Source: GCA-2733415 sp964276095 (GTDB taxonomy: Bacteria; Bacteroidota; Bacteroidia; Flavobacteriales; Flavobacteriaceae). Taken from it: a stretch of DNA of 64,000 nucleotides. The notes below the pieces were generated by a model that had not been told where the DNA came from, did not search any database, and worked only from the letters and a program-made list of their open reading frames with translations. Where the stretch lies: NCBI GenBank assembly GCA_964276095.1, contig CAXYDR010000001.1:806001-870000 (forward strand), given 5' to 3'. How positions within the stretch are numbered: position 1 is the first letter of the stretch; each line of letters starts with the position of its first letter. This document shows, in pieces, positions 42,118 through 50,184 of this stretch. The position numbers were made by a program, and so were the translations under genes.

Positions 42118-42796
42118 TGCTTGCTCTTTTAAAAACTCCAATATCTTTTATTTCTTTATTATTTAATACATGACATTGACGACAATTTACACGTTCAGGA
42201 TGAGAAACTCTAATCTCTTTAGGTGCACTTGGGCCTGCATGACACGACAAACAATTCTCCTTCATTTGAATTTGATGTGGTATTACTGGAGGACTACTTG
42301 TTAACGCTTTGTTTATCCCAGCTAAAGGAGCCGGTACTTTTTCATAATTAGTCTCTTTAAATAATTTTTCTGTATACTGAGGTACATGACATTGTCTACA
42401 ATTTACCATTTCAGGATGTGGTGTTACTGGTGCATACGCACTAAATTTACTAACAAAACCTCCGTTTTCATGACATTTTAAACAACTAATTCCCCCCATA
42501 TTTCTTTCGCTGTTGATTTCATGAGGTATACTTGGTGGAGCTCCGTGAAAAGCTTTGTTCTCATAATAATCAACTAAGGATCTTTGATGTTCTTCATCAA
42601 TTGGCATCTTTGCGTAATCCAAAGCATGCTCTGATCGTCTAAAAACTCCTTTTTCCGAAGGAATTAATGTAATAGATTCCTTCACATTTATTGGCACATA
42701 AGCTTCTTCTAAACCTTGTTTGTAACTAAAATGCCAAATAGTAATAAAACCTATAAATAAAAGGACAAATAATGATATGATTCCTAATCTTTTCAT
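42110..42796 (-). CDS. napB: Tetrahaem NapB-like cytochrome with duplicated domain
   Basis: A 228-residue protein with one N-terminal anchor (about 4-22) and four CxxCH sites at 105, 133, 182 and 205. The NapB unit (PPxIPHxI, CLxCH, a distal His, then CRQCHV) occurs twice: first at about 87-140 (APPSIPHEI, CLKCH, TPHPEMVNCRQCHVPQ) and again at about 168-210 (SSPPVIPHQI, CLSCH, SHPERVNCRQCHV). Ordinary NapB is a dihaem protein of about 150 residues, so this is a tandem duplication giving a tetrahaem subunit that keeps its membrane anchor. It follows napA by 3 bp and hands electrons to NapA. Confidence 0.85.
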   Translation of the reverse strand: MKRLGIISLFVLLFIGFITIWHFSYKQGLEEAYVPINVKESITLIPSEKGVFRRSEHALDYAKMPIDEEHQRSLVDYYENKAFHGAPPSIPHEINSERNMGGISCLKCHENGGFVSKFSAYAPVTPHPEMVNCRQCHVPQYTEKLFKETNYEKVPAPLAGINKALTSSPPVIPHQIQMKENCLSCHAGPSAPKEIRVSHPERVNCRQCHVLNNKEIKDIGVFKRASNE

Positions 42797-42799
42797 AGT

Positions 42800-45127
42800 C
42801 TAAGCTTTTTCTACTTTAACAGCACATTTTTTATAATCCGGTTCTTTTGAAATTGGACAAAAAGCATCTAAAGTAACGTCGTTAATTAGCATGTTTTCAT
42901 CAAAAAACGGTACAAATACTTGCCCTTTAGTTGGTAATCCTCTTTCATTTACAGAAGCAGGTAGTGTACATGATCCTCTTCTAGATGTAACTTTTATATT
43001 TTCTCCATTTCTAATTCCTAATGCTTTTGCATCATCTGGATGAAACTCTACATATGCATTTGGCATAGCTTTATGTAATACAGGAATCCTACGCGTCATA
43101 GAACCTGTATGCCAATGCTCAATTACACGACCAGTGTTTAACCAAAATGGATATTCTTTGTCTGGTGATTCTGCAGCTGGCTCGAAAGGACGTTGCCAAA
43201 TAACAGCTTTACCATCAGGCTTTCCATAAAAATGAAAGTCTTCTCCATTTGAACATGCAGGATCATATTTAGAGTTAAAACGCCATTGAGTAGATTTTCC
43301 ATCTACATAAGGCCAAATAGCTCCTGATTGCTTTTTCAAAACTTCTAAAGGTGCCATTCCATGTTTTTTACCTTCGTGGAATTGGCGGTATTCATTATAG
43401 ATTTCTTCAGCGTGATTCTCTTCAGAGTATGGAAATAAATCTCCATATCCCATTCGTTTAGCAACTTCAATTGTCATCCATGCATCTGGAGTTGTTTCTC
43501 CTGGTCCATCAACCATTTTATCCCAATGCTGTGTTCTTCTTTCTGAATTACCATATAATCCAGATTTTTCAATATGCCATGATGCTGGTAATATTACATC
43601 GGCAACATCAGAAGTTGGTGTAGGAAATACATCCGAAACTACTACAAAACAAGATTCTTTTTCCATAGCAGGACGGTATCTACTTGTTCTAGGCATTGAA
43701 ACTAATGGATTTACAACTTGAGTCCATATAAATTTAATATCACCTCTATCTACAGCTCTAAACATTTCAGTAGCATGATATGTTGGTTTTGACGGTATTC
43801 TTTCTACTGGTACTTTCCAAATTTTTGCAGCTTTAGCTCTATGTTTTGGATTCATTACTACACCTTTAGGCAATTTGTGCGTAAATGTTCCTACTTCACG
43901 AGCAGTTCCACAAGCAGATGGCTGACCAGTTAGTGAAAACGGACTGTTACCTGGTTGAGAAATTTTACCTGTTAATAAGTGAATATTATAGATAATATTA
44001 TTCATCCATGTTCCTCTGGTATGTTGGTTTACACCCATACACCATAGTGACATTATTTTTTTATTTGGATCACCATAAATAGCAGCCAAATATTTAATAT
44101 CTTTTACTGATACTTTAGAATACTTAGCTACTTTTTCAGGAGTATAATCTTCTAAAAAAGCTTTGTATTCATCAAAGTTAATTTTTTCAGGTTTGTCTTT
44201 AAACTTGAATTTATCTTCTGTACCATAACCTATATTAGTAAGTCCTTTATTAAAATTACAGTGCTTTTCAACAAATGATTTATTAACCCATCCATTATTT
44301 ATTATTTCATAACAAATAGCATTTCCAACTGCTAAATCTGTTTGAGGTTCAAATAAAATAGATTTATCTGCAGCCATACTAGAACGTGTTGTTCTGGTTG
44401 CGAAGTCAATTATTTTAGCTCCTCTATTATTTTTTTCTGCTAACATTCTTGAGAACAATATTGGATGCATTTCTGCCATATTGTTTCCCCAAGTAATAAA
44501 ATAATCAGCATGATTAATATCTTCATAGCAACCCATTGGTTCATCTGCCCCGAATGAGGTTAAAAACCCTGTTACTGCACTTGCCATACACAAACGCGCA
44601 TTACAATCTAAATTATTGGTTCCAATAGCACCTTTCATGAATTTTGAAGCCACATAACCTTCAGGAATAGTTGACTGACCAGAAGTATACATAGCAACAG
44701 AATCTTTACCATGTTTTTCAATGGTTTCTTTCATCTTACTTGCTACTAAGTCCAACGCCTCATTAATAGGAGTTTTCACATAGGTTCCATTCTTTTTTAC
44801 TAAAGCATGCGTTAATCTATCTTTTGATTGAATACACATAGTTTGATGGTATCCCTTAACACAAAGTAATCCTTTGTTTACCGAAGAATTCGGATCACCT
44901 TTTACAGCAACTGCTTTACCATTTTCTACACCAACCAAAATACCACAACCTACACCGCAAAAACGACAAGGTCCTTTTTTCCAATCTAAATCTCCACCTT
45001 TAGGCAGGTTTCTTTCTTGTTCTTCAGCAAATATTATTCCTGGGAACATAGTTGCTGCAGCAGTCATTGCAGATAAAACTGCCATTTTTTTAATGAAACT
45101 ACGTCTATTATTCAAAGAAGTGTACAT
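42800..45127 (-). CDS. napA: Periplasmic nitrate reductase catalytic subunit
   Basis: A 775-residue Tat-exported molybdoenzyme. The leader has NNRRSFIKKMA and an Ala-rich region; the 4Fe-4S cluster site reads CRFCGVGCG with the fourth Cys in GLLCVKGYH; the Mo-ligating Cys is in RLCMASAVTGF. GTNNLDCNARLC and the C-terminal NTGRVIEHWHTGSMTRR are typical of NapA/NasA-type enzymes. It reduces nitrate to nitrite in the periplasm using Mo-bisMGD. NapD precedes and NapB follows. Confidence 0.95.
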   Translation of the reverse strand: MYTSLNNRRSFIKKMAVLSAMTAAATMFPGIIFAEEQERNLPKGGDLDWKKGPCRFCGVGCGILVGVENGKAVAVKGDPNSSVNKGLLCVKGYHQTMCIQSKDRLTHALVKKNGTYVKTPINEALDLVASKMKETIEKHGKDSVAMYTSGQSTIPEGYVASKFMKGAIGTNNLDCNARLCMASAVTGFLTSFGADEPMGCYEDINHADYFITWGNNMAEMHPILFSRMLAEKNNRGAKIIDFATRTTRSSMAADKSILFEPQTDLAVGNAICYEIINNGWVNKSFVEKHCNFNKGLTNIGYGTEDKFKFKDKPEKINFDEYKAFLEDYTPEKVAKYSKVSVKDIKYLAAIYGDPNKKIMSLWCMGVNQHTRGTWMNNIIYNIHLLTGKISQPGNSPFSLTGQPSACGTAREVGTFTHKLPKGVVMNPKHRAKAAKIWKVPVERIPSKPTYHATEMFRAVDRGDIKFIWTQVVNPLVSMPRTSRYRPAMEKESCFVVVSDVFPTPTSDVADVILPASWHIEKSGLYGNSERRTQHWDKMVDGPGETTPDAWMTIEVAKRMGYGDLFPYSEENHAEEIYNEYRQFHEGKKHGMAPLEVLKKQSGAIWPYVDGKSTQWRFNSKYDPACSNGEDFHFYGKPDGKAVIWQRPFEPAAESPDKEYPFWLNTGRVIEHWHTGSMTRRIPVLHKAMPNAYVEFHPDDAKALGIRNGENIKVTSRRGSCTLPASVNERGLPTKGQVFVPFFDENMLINDVTLDAFCPISKEPDYKKCAVKVEKA

Positions 45128-45132
45128 ATATA

Positions 45133-45369
45133 TTAGTTTTTAGGTGTATTAAATCCAGAAACCAGAGCTAGTAATTTCAAACTATCAACGGCCTCAATTC
45201 TTAATTTTAAATCATCTTGTTCTTCATCTGTTTCTGTGTCTGTTACAACAATCAACAAATTTTTGTTTTCCGCAGGAATCACTTCACATTGATCCATAGT
45301 ACTTAAAGCTTTAAGTAGCTCATCTTTTTTCCCTTCTTGTGGATGGGCTAAATAACTTATTATAGGCAT
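45133..45369 (-). CDS. napD: NapD-type maturation chaperone
   Basis: A 78-residue ferredoxin-like-fold protein: PIISYLAHPQEGKKDELLKAL then CEVIPAENKNLLIVVTDTETDEEQDDLKLRIEAVDSLKLLALV. NapD binds the NapA Tat leader and delays export until the cofactor is loaded. It is the first gene of the nap operon, 5 bp before napA. The sequence is short and weakly conserved, so assignment rests partly on position. Confidence 0.82.
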   Translation of the reverse strand: MPIISYLAHPQEGKKDELLKALSTMDQCEVIPAENKNLLIVVTDTETDEEQDDLKLRIEAVDSLKLLALVSGFNTPKN

Positions 45370-45425
45370 AGAATGTTCCTTTTATTAAACAATGTAAATT
45401 TCCTTTAAATTAGAAAAAATTAAGA

Positions 45426-45437
45426 TGATATATATCA
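45426..45437 (-). promoter_or_regulatory. FNR-type box of the nap operon
   Basis: Exact TGATATATATCA, 63 bp from the napD start. The expected -7 window on the minus strand (45395-45402) reads GAAATTTA, two mismatches from TAnnTTTG, so the promoter is weaker or uses another element. A 16-bp palindrome ATTATTTATAAATAAT (45454-45469) lies between this box and the next. Confidence 0.65.
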
Positions 45438-45475
45438 TGATTAAACTATTTAGATTATTTATAAATAATTTAGAG

Positions 45476-45519
45476 TGATAAATATCATGTTATAGAAAAT
45501 TGAACTTTCGTTATATTTG
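45476..45519 (+). promoter_or_regulatory. FNR-type promoter of the molybdenum cofactor operon
   Basis: Exact box TGATAAATATCA at 45476-45487; perfect -7 element TATATTTG at 45512-45519; centres 34 bp apart; predicted start near 45524, leader about 40 bases. It is 50 bp from the divergent nap box. Confidence 0.8.
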
Positions 45520-45563
45520 TAAAAACATAACGATAAGTTATTTAAAGAAAATAGTTACATAAT

Positions 45564-46739
45564 ATGATAAGTGTTGAAGAAGCAAAACAGTTAATTGAAA
45601 ATAACATAGTTCCTAGTGAAAAGATAGTAATATCTTTAACAAGTGCTGTTGATTACAATCTATCAAAAGATGTTGTTTCCACAATTAACATGCCTCCCTT
45701 TAGGCAATCTGCAATGGATGGATATGCGCTTCGTTTACAAAATTCAGATACTTATACAGTAATTGACGAAGTGAAAGCAGGTGACAGCCATCACCCTATT
45801 TTAAATAACGGTGAAGCCGTACGTATTTTCACAGGCGCTGCAGTTCCTGATACAGCAAATGCAGTTGTTATGCAAGAAAAAGTATCTGTTGATAAGGAAA
45901 CTTTAAAACTTCAAAAAATTGTACTTTCTGAAGAGAATATTCGCCCAATGGGTGAACAAGTAAAAAAAGGAGCTATCGCCTTAACGAAGGGTACAAAACT
46001 AACCCCAGCGGCAGTTGGATATTTAGCATCACTAGGAATTACTGAAGTAGAAGTTTATAAAAAACCAAGCATTGCAATTGTAGTTACTGGTAATGAATTA
46101 ACTGAGCCAGGTACAGCTTTAGAGCATGGTAAAATTTATGAAAGTAATTCTATTATGTTAGCTAGTACTTTATCTAGCCTTAATTACAGAGATTTTTCAA
46201 TTCATAAAGTTGAAGATGATTATATAAAAACGCGAAATTTATTAAATACCATTATTAGTGAAAATGACTTAGTTATAATTACCGGAGGTATTTCTGTTGG
46301 TGATTATGATTTCGTAGGTAAAGCACTACAAGAGCTTGCAGTAGAAGAAGTTTTTTATAAGGTAAAACAGAAACCAGGAAAACCTTTATTCTTTGGAAAA
46401 AATGGAACTTCACGTATTTTTGCTTTGCCTGGAAATCCTGCGGCGGCCTTAAGTTGTTTTTATATATACACCTACCCTGCTTTACAGAAAATGTCTGGAG
46501 CTAAAAATTATCATTTAAATAATACTACAGCTAAATCTATTTCTGCTTTTACTAAAAAAGGAGATAGAGCACAATTTTTAAAAGCACTAGTTAAAAATGA
46601 TTGTGTAGAAATATTAGAAGGACAAAGTTCAGCAATGTTACAAACTTTTGCACTTGCAAATGCATTCGTTTATGTTTCAGAAGAGCTATCAAACATTGCT
46701 ATTGGTGATAACGTACAAGTATTACACCTTCCTAAATAA
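45564..46739 (+). CDS. moeA: Molybdopterin molybdenumtransferase
   Basis: A 391-residue MoeA that inserts molybdate into adenylylated molybdopterin. Diagnostic stretches are PPFRQSAMDGYAL, IFTGAAVPDTANAVVMQE, IVVTGNELTEPG, ITGGISVGDYDFV and LPGNPAAALSCF. First gene of a long operon running to moaA. All later genes overlap or are spaced by at most about 30 bp, so they depend on the FNR-type promoter at 45.48 kb. Confidence 0.97.
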   Translation: MISVEEAKQLIENNIVPSEKIVISLTSAVDYNLSKDVVSTINMPPFRQSAMDGYALRLQNSDTYTVIDEVKAGDSHHPILNNGEAVRIFTGAAVPDTANAVVMQEKVSVDKETLKLQKIVLSEENIRPMGEQVKKGAIALTKGTKLTPAAVGYLASLGITEVEVYKKPSIAIVVTGNELTEPGTALEHGKIYESNSIMLASTLSSLNYRDFSIHKVEDDYIKTRNLLNTIISENDLVIITGGISVGDYDFVGKALQELAVEEVFYKVKQKPGKPLFFGKNGTSRIFALPGNPAAALSCFYIYTYPALQKMSGAKNYHLNNTTAKSISAFTKKGDRAQFLKALVKNDCVEILEGQSSAMLQTFALANAFVYVSEELSNIAIGDNVQVLHLPK

Positions 46740-46744
46740 TCGCT

Positions 46745-47083
46745 ATGAGTTACAAAATAAAAAGCCGTATTTGGATTGAAGTAGATGATAACGTATTACT
46801 AGGTGAAGGAAGAGTACATTTATTAAAAGCTATCGACAAAACAGGCTCATTATCTAAGGCTGCTAAAAGCTTAAAAATGTCTTATAAAAAGGCATGGACT
46901 TTAATTGATGCCGTAAATAAATCAGCAGAAAAACCCATTATAATTACTACTATAGGCGGTAAAAATGGCGGAGGAGCTCAATTAACGGAATATGGCAAAA
47001 CAATGATTGATGCCTTTGAAGATATTAACCGTGATTGTTGGAAATATTTAGATAATCAAATTCATAAAATAGATTCATTGTGA
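46745..47083 (+). CDS. ModE N-terminal-like winged helix regulator
   Basis: A 112-residue protein of the ModE/LysR-type winged HTH group: RIWIEVDDNVLLGEGRVHLLKAIDKTGSLSKAAKSLKMSYKKAWTLIDAVN then GGKNGGGAQLTEYG. The C-terminal molybdate-binding domains of full ModE are absent, so molybdate sensing must come from elsewhere or not occur. It shares 4 bp (GTGA) with the transporter-like gene downstream, suggesting a functional pair. No modABC transport genes are in the window. Confidence 0.85.
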   Translation: MSYKIKSRIWIEVDDNVLLGEGRVHLLKAIDKTGSLSKAAKSLKMSYKKAWTLIDAVNKSAEKPIIITTIGGKNGGGAQLTEYGKTMIDAFEDINRDCWKYLDNQIHKIDSL

Positions 47084-47823
47084 TTGCTGAGCTAATAAAC
47101 ATATGGCCTTTTTTAGCAATCTTACCTGTTGTAGCTTTCTTATATTCAAGTGTAGGACACGGTGGCGCTAGTGGTTACTTAGCTTTAATGGCTATATTTT
47201 CATTTGTTCCAGAAACAATGAAACCTACAGCTTTATTACTTAACTTATTTGTGGCAGCTATAGCGTTTTATCATTATTATAAACAAGGTCATTTTAATAA
47301 AAAGTTATTTTTATCATTCGCAATTGCCTCAATTCCTATGGCCTTTTTAGGGGGGACGATTGATGTAGATGCTAGTATTTATAAAAAATTATTAGGAGTA
47401 CTGTTAATATTTGCTATACTTAAGATGCTAAATGTTATTGGAAAAGAAAGTCAGTATATAAAGGACGTAAAAATATGGCAAGGACTTTTAGTAGGAGGAA
47501 TTATTGGTTTCTTCTCTGGCCTTATCGGAATAGGTGGAGGAATTATTTTGAGCCCAGTAATTTTGTTATTACACTGGGGTAAAATGAAAGAAGCCGCAGC
47601 TGTTTCTGCCTTATTTATATGGGTAAATTCAGCGGCAGGATTATTTGGCCAATTAAGTAGTGGTGTATCACTAAGCTCACAATCATTTGTATTGGTTGGG
47701 TTCGCGTTGGTTGGAGGTTTCTTTGGAAGTTACCTAGGTAGCCATAAATTCAATAATAAGCATTTAAGAAAGGTATTAGCATTCGTTTTAATTATTGCTT
47801 CAGTTAAATTATTTTTAGTTTAA
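47080..47823 (+). CDS. TauE/SafE (TSUP) family transporter in the molybdenum cofactor operon
   Basis: A 247-residue protein with eight predicted helices in two halves, each with the TSUP glycine motif: SSVGHGGASGYLALMAIF early and GLIGIGGGIILSPVILLL in the second half. TSUP proteins move sulfur oxyanions or organic anions. Start is GTG at 47080, overlapping the ModE-like stop. Because it lies between a ModE-like regulator and mobA, it may transport molybdate, tungstate or a sulfur compound needed for cofactor synthesis; this is inference from position alone. Confidence 0.85.
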   Translation: MIAELINIWPFLAILPVVAFLYSSVGHGGASGYLALMAIFSFVPETMKPTALLLNLFVAAIAFYHYYKQGHFNKKLFLSFAIASIPMAFLGGTIDVDASIYKKLLGVLLIFAILKMLNVIGKESQYIKDVKIWQGLLVGGIIGFFSGLIGIGGGIILSPVILLLHWGKMKEAAAVSALFIWVNSAAGLFGQLSSGVSLSSQSFVLVGFALVGGFFGSYLGSHKFNNKHLRKVLAFVLIIASVKLFLV

Positions 47824-48408
47824 ATGTCAAACAAAAACCACATAACAGGTATTATACTCGCAGGAGGAAAAAGCACACGTATGGGTAGTGATAAAGGCTT
47901 TGTGACATATCAAAACAAACCATTTATTCAGCATATCATAGACGCTTTACAACCTTTAGTAAGTGAAATTATTATTGTGAGTAATAATCCAGATTATGAC
48001 ATCTTTAAATTAAAACGTATTAATGATATCATTACAGATGCAGGACCTTTAGCTGGTATATATACAGGTTTATACCATTCGAAAACTGATAGAAACTTAG
48101 TACTAAGTTGTGATATTCCTGTAATAAATCAAGATATATTAAAACAATTAATTCTTCAAAATAATGAAGAAATTGATGTTGTGCAGACACAAAGTCAAGG
48201 TAAAACAATGCCTTTAATTGCATTATATAATAAAAGGTGTGCAAGTACTTGCTTAACTTTGTTAGAATCAGGCGAAAGACGTTTACGTTTTCTAATAAAA
48301 CAATTAAAATCAAAAACTATTGTGTTAGATGACACTTTAGAGAAATATACAGCTAATATTAATTCACAAAGTGATTTAAAAGAATTGAACAATGAATTTA
48401 AACATTAA
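47824..48408 (+). CDS. mobA: Molybdenum cofactor guanylyltransferase
   Basis: A 194-residue nucleotidyltransferase with the GTP/Mg motif ILAGGKSTRMGSDKG and GPLAGIYTGL, then LSCDIPVI. It makes MGD from Mo-MPT and GTP, as required by NapA and the YdeP-like enzyme. The start follows the TSUP stop directly; the end overlaps moaD by 17 bp. Confidence 0.95.
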   Translation: MSNKNHITGIILAGGKSTRMGSDKGFVTYQNKPFIQHIIDALQPLVSEIIIVSNNPDYDIFKLKRINDIITDAGPLAGIYTGLYHSKTDRNLVLSCDIPVINQDILKQLILQNNEEIDVVQTQSQGKTMPLIALYNKRCASTCLTLLESGERRLRFLIKQLKSKTIVLDDTLEKYTANINSQSDLKELNNEFKH

Positions 48409-48625
48409 ATATTTTGGAATGCTTACCGAGGTAACTCAGTGTCAAGAAGAAACATTTTTATTTTCTCAAAGTACAGTGGCTGACTTATTGAAAGCTCTTT
48501 TTAGTAAATACCCTTTATTAGAAGAAAGAGATTTTCAAGTAGCACAGATGCAAACACTTGTTTCTAAAGACACCATTATCTCTGATATAGAAATAGCATT
48601 ACTCCCACCTTTTGCAGGAGGATAA
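48392..48625 (+). CDS. moaD: Molybdopterin synthase small subunit
   Basis: A 77-residue beta-grasp protein ending LPPFAGG, with the C-terminal Gly-Gly that is adenylylated and thiocarboxylated. It donates sulfur to cPMP with MoaE. Overlaps mobA by 17 bp and precedes moeB by 10 bp. Confidence 0.93.
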   Translation: MNLNIKYFGMLTEVTQCQEETFLFSQSTVADLLKALFSKYPLLEERDFQVAQMQTLVSKDTIISDIEIALLPPFAGG

Positions 48626-48635
48626 CAAAAATAAA

Positions 48636-49709
48636 ATGAGTAGATACAGTAGACATATTATATTATCTGAAATTGGCCAAAATGGTCAAGATAAACTTAC
48701 ACAGGCTAAAGTTTTAGTTATTGGTGCAGGTGGTTTGGGGTGCCCTATTTTACAATATCTTGCTGCGGCAGGAATTGGAACTTTGGGTATAGTAGATTTT
48801 GATATTATAGAAGAATCTAATTTACAGCGTCAAATCCTTTTTGGAATGTCAACACTTGGCAAGAATAAAGCATTGGCAGCAAAAGAGCGTTTAGAGGATC
48901 TTAACCCAACTATTTCGATTACTGCTTACCCAGAACGATTAACAACAAAAAATGCTGTTTCTCTTTTTAATAAGTACGATATAATTGTTGATGGAACTGA
49001 TAATTTCACGACTAGGTATTTGATAAATGATGCTTCTTTAATCACTAATAAACCGTTAGTTTACGGAGCTATTTATAAATTTGAAGGGCAAGTATCCGTA
49101 TTCAATTATCAAAACGGACCAAGTTATCGATGCATATTCCCTACTCCACCAAAAGCTGGTTCTGTAGCTAGTTGTTCAGAAGTTGGTGTTTTAGGTGTTT
49201 TACCTGGAATTATAGGAAGTATGCAAGCTAATGAAGTACTGAAGTTGATCTTAGGATTAGGTAATGTATTGAGTGGAAAACTATTATGTTATAATGCTTT
49301 AACCGCTGAAACGATAACATTATCTGTTAATAAATCTGATATAGAAATAAATAAAATTTTAAATCAGAAAGATACTTTTCAAAACAGTCAAGAAGAGTTT
49401 AATTGTGAGCTTAATTTTAATGAAATATCTGTAAAAGAAGCGTTACAAAAGGAAAACATACAATTTATTGATGTTAGAGAAACTCATGAACAACCAAAAG
49501 TTGATGTCATAAATCCGATTCAAATTCCATTAAGTGAATTAGAATTAAATCTAGATAAAATTGATTCTGAAAAAGAAAAAATTATCTTCTGTCAATCAGG
49601 AATAAGAAGTAAAAAAGCTGTCGCTTTATTACAAAAAAACAATATTAATAATTGCTATAATTTAAAAGAAGGAGCCATAGCAATTTTAGAACATTATAAT
49701 CAAAATTAG
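48636..49709 (+). CDS. moeB: MoeB/MoeZ-type MoaD adenylyltransferase with rhodanese domain
   Basis: A 357-residue E1-like enzyme. ATG at 48636 (MSRYSRHIIL) is preferred to the TTG at 48612, since MSRYSRH is the conserved start of the family. The ThiF domain has GAGGLGCPILQYLAAAGIG and VDGTDNFTTRYLIND; Cys in YRCIFP and SVASCSEVGV are conserved. A C-terminal rhodanese domain (about 268-357) has IDVRETHE and FCQSGIRS with the active Cys. It activates MoaD and probably supplies its sulfur. One zinc CxxC pair of longer MoeB proteins is not visible. Confidence 0.93.
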   Translation: MSRYSRHIILSEIGQNGQDKLTQAKVLVIGAGGLGCPILQYLAAAGIGTLGIVDFDIIEESNLQRQILFGMSTLGKNKALAAKERLEDLNPTISITAYPERLTTKNAVSLFNKYDIIVDGTDNFTTRYLINDASLITNKPLVYGAIYKFEGQVSVFNYQNGPSYRCIFPTPPKAGSVASCSEVGVLGVLPGIIGSMQANEVLKLILGLGNVLSGKLLCYNALTAETITLSVNKSDIEINKILNQKDTFQNSQEEFNCELNFNEISVKEALQKENIQFIDVRETHEQPKVDVINPIQIPLSELELNLDKIDSEKEKIIFCQSGIRSKKAVALLQKNNINNCYNLKEGAIAILEHYNQN

Positions 49710-49710
49710 A

Positions 49711-50154
49711 ATGAAAGATCGTAAACCAAAAAATGTATTTAAAGAGGGGCCAATTTCAGCAGAATTTATTGGAAATTCTATTGCTAAACATCAATCTAAA
49801 ACTTCTATAGGTGCACATAACATCTTTTTAGGTCAGGTTCGTGCCGATCAAATTGAAGATAAAATAGTTGATGCTATAGAATATACTGCTTATGAAGATA
49901 TGGCTAACGAAAAGTTTCATGAAATTAGAGAATTAGCTTTTGAAAAGTTTGACCTTACTTGTATGCATATTTATCATAGTTTAGGAACAGTTAAAGCTGG
50001 TGAAATATGCTTGTTTGTTTTTGTTTCATCTACTAGACGAAAAGAAGTTTTTCCGGCTATTGAGTATATTGTAAATGAAATAAAAGCACACGTACCAATT
50101 TTCGGAAAAGAAGTGTTTGAAGATGCTTCACACCAATGGAAAGTAAACAGTTAA
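49711..50154 (+). CDS. moaE: Molybdopterin synthase large subunit
   Basis: A 147-residue MoaE with GAHNIFLGQVRAD, IEYTAYEDMANEKF, MHIYHSLGTVKAGEICLFVFVSSTRRKEVF and the catalytic lysine region VPIFGKEVFEDASHQWK. It converts cPMP to molybdopterin with thiocarboxylated MoaD. One base after moeB. Confidence 0.95.
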   Translation: MKDRKPKNVFKEGPISAEFIGNSIAKHQSKTSIGAHNIFLGQVRADQIEDKIVDAIEYTAYEDMANEKFHEIRELAFEKFDLTCMHIYHSLGTVKAGEICLFVFVSSTRRKEVFPAIEYIVNEIKAHVPIFGKEVFEDASHQWKVNS

Positions 50155-50184
50155 ACGAATCAACAATTCAACAGAAATTTTAAA

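Noticed and set aside
47080..47823. Calling the TSUP gene a sulfite exporter of taurine metabolism
   Set aside because: No taurine or sulfonate genes are near; the molybdenum cofactor context makes that label misleading.
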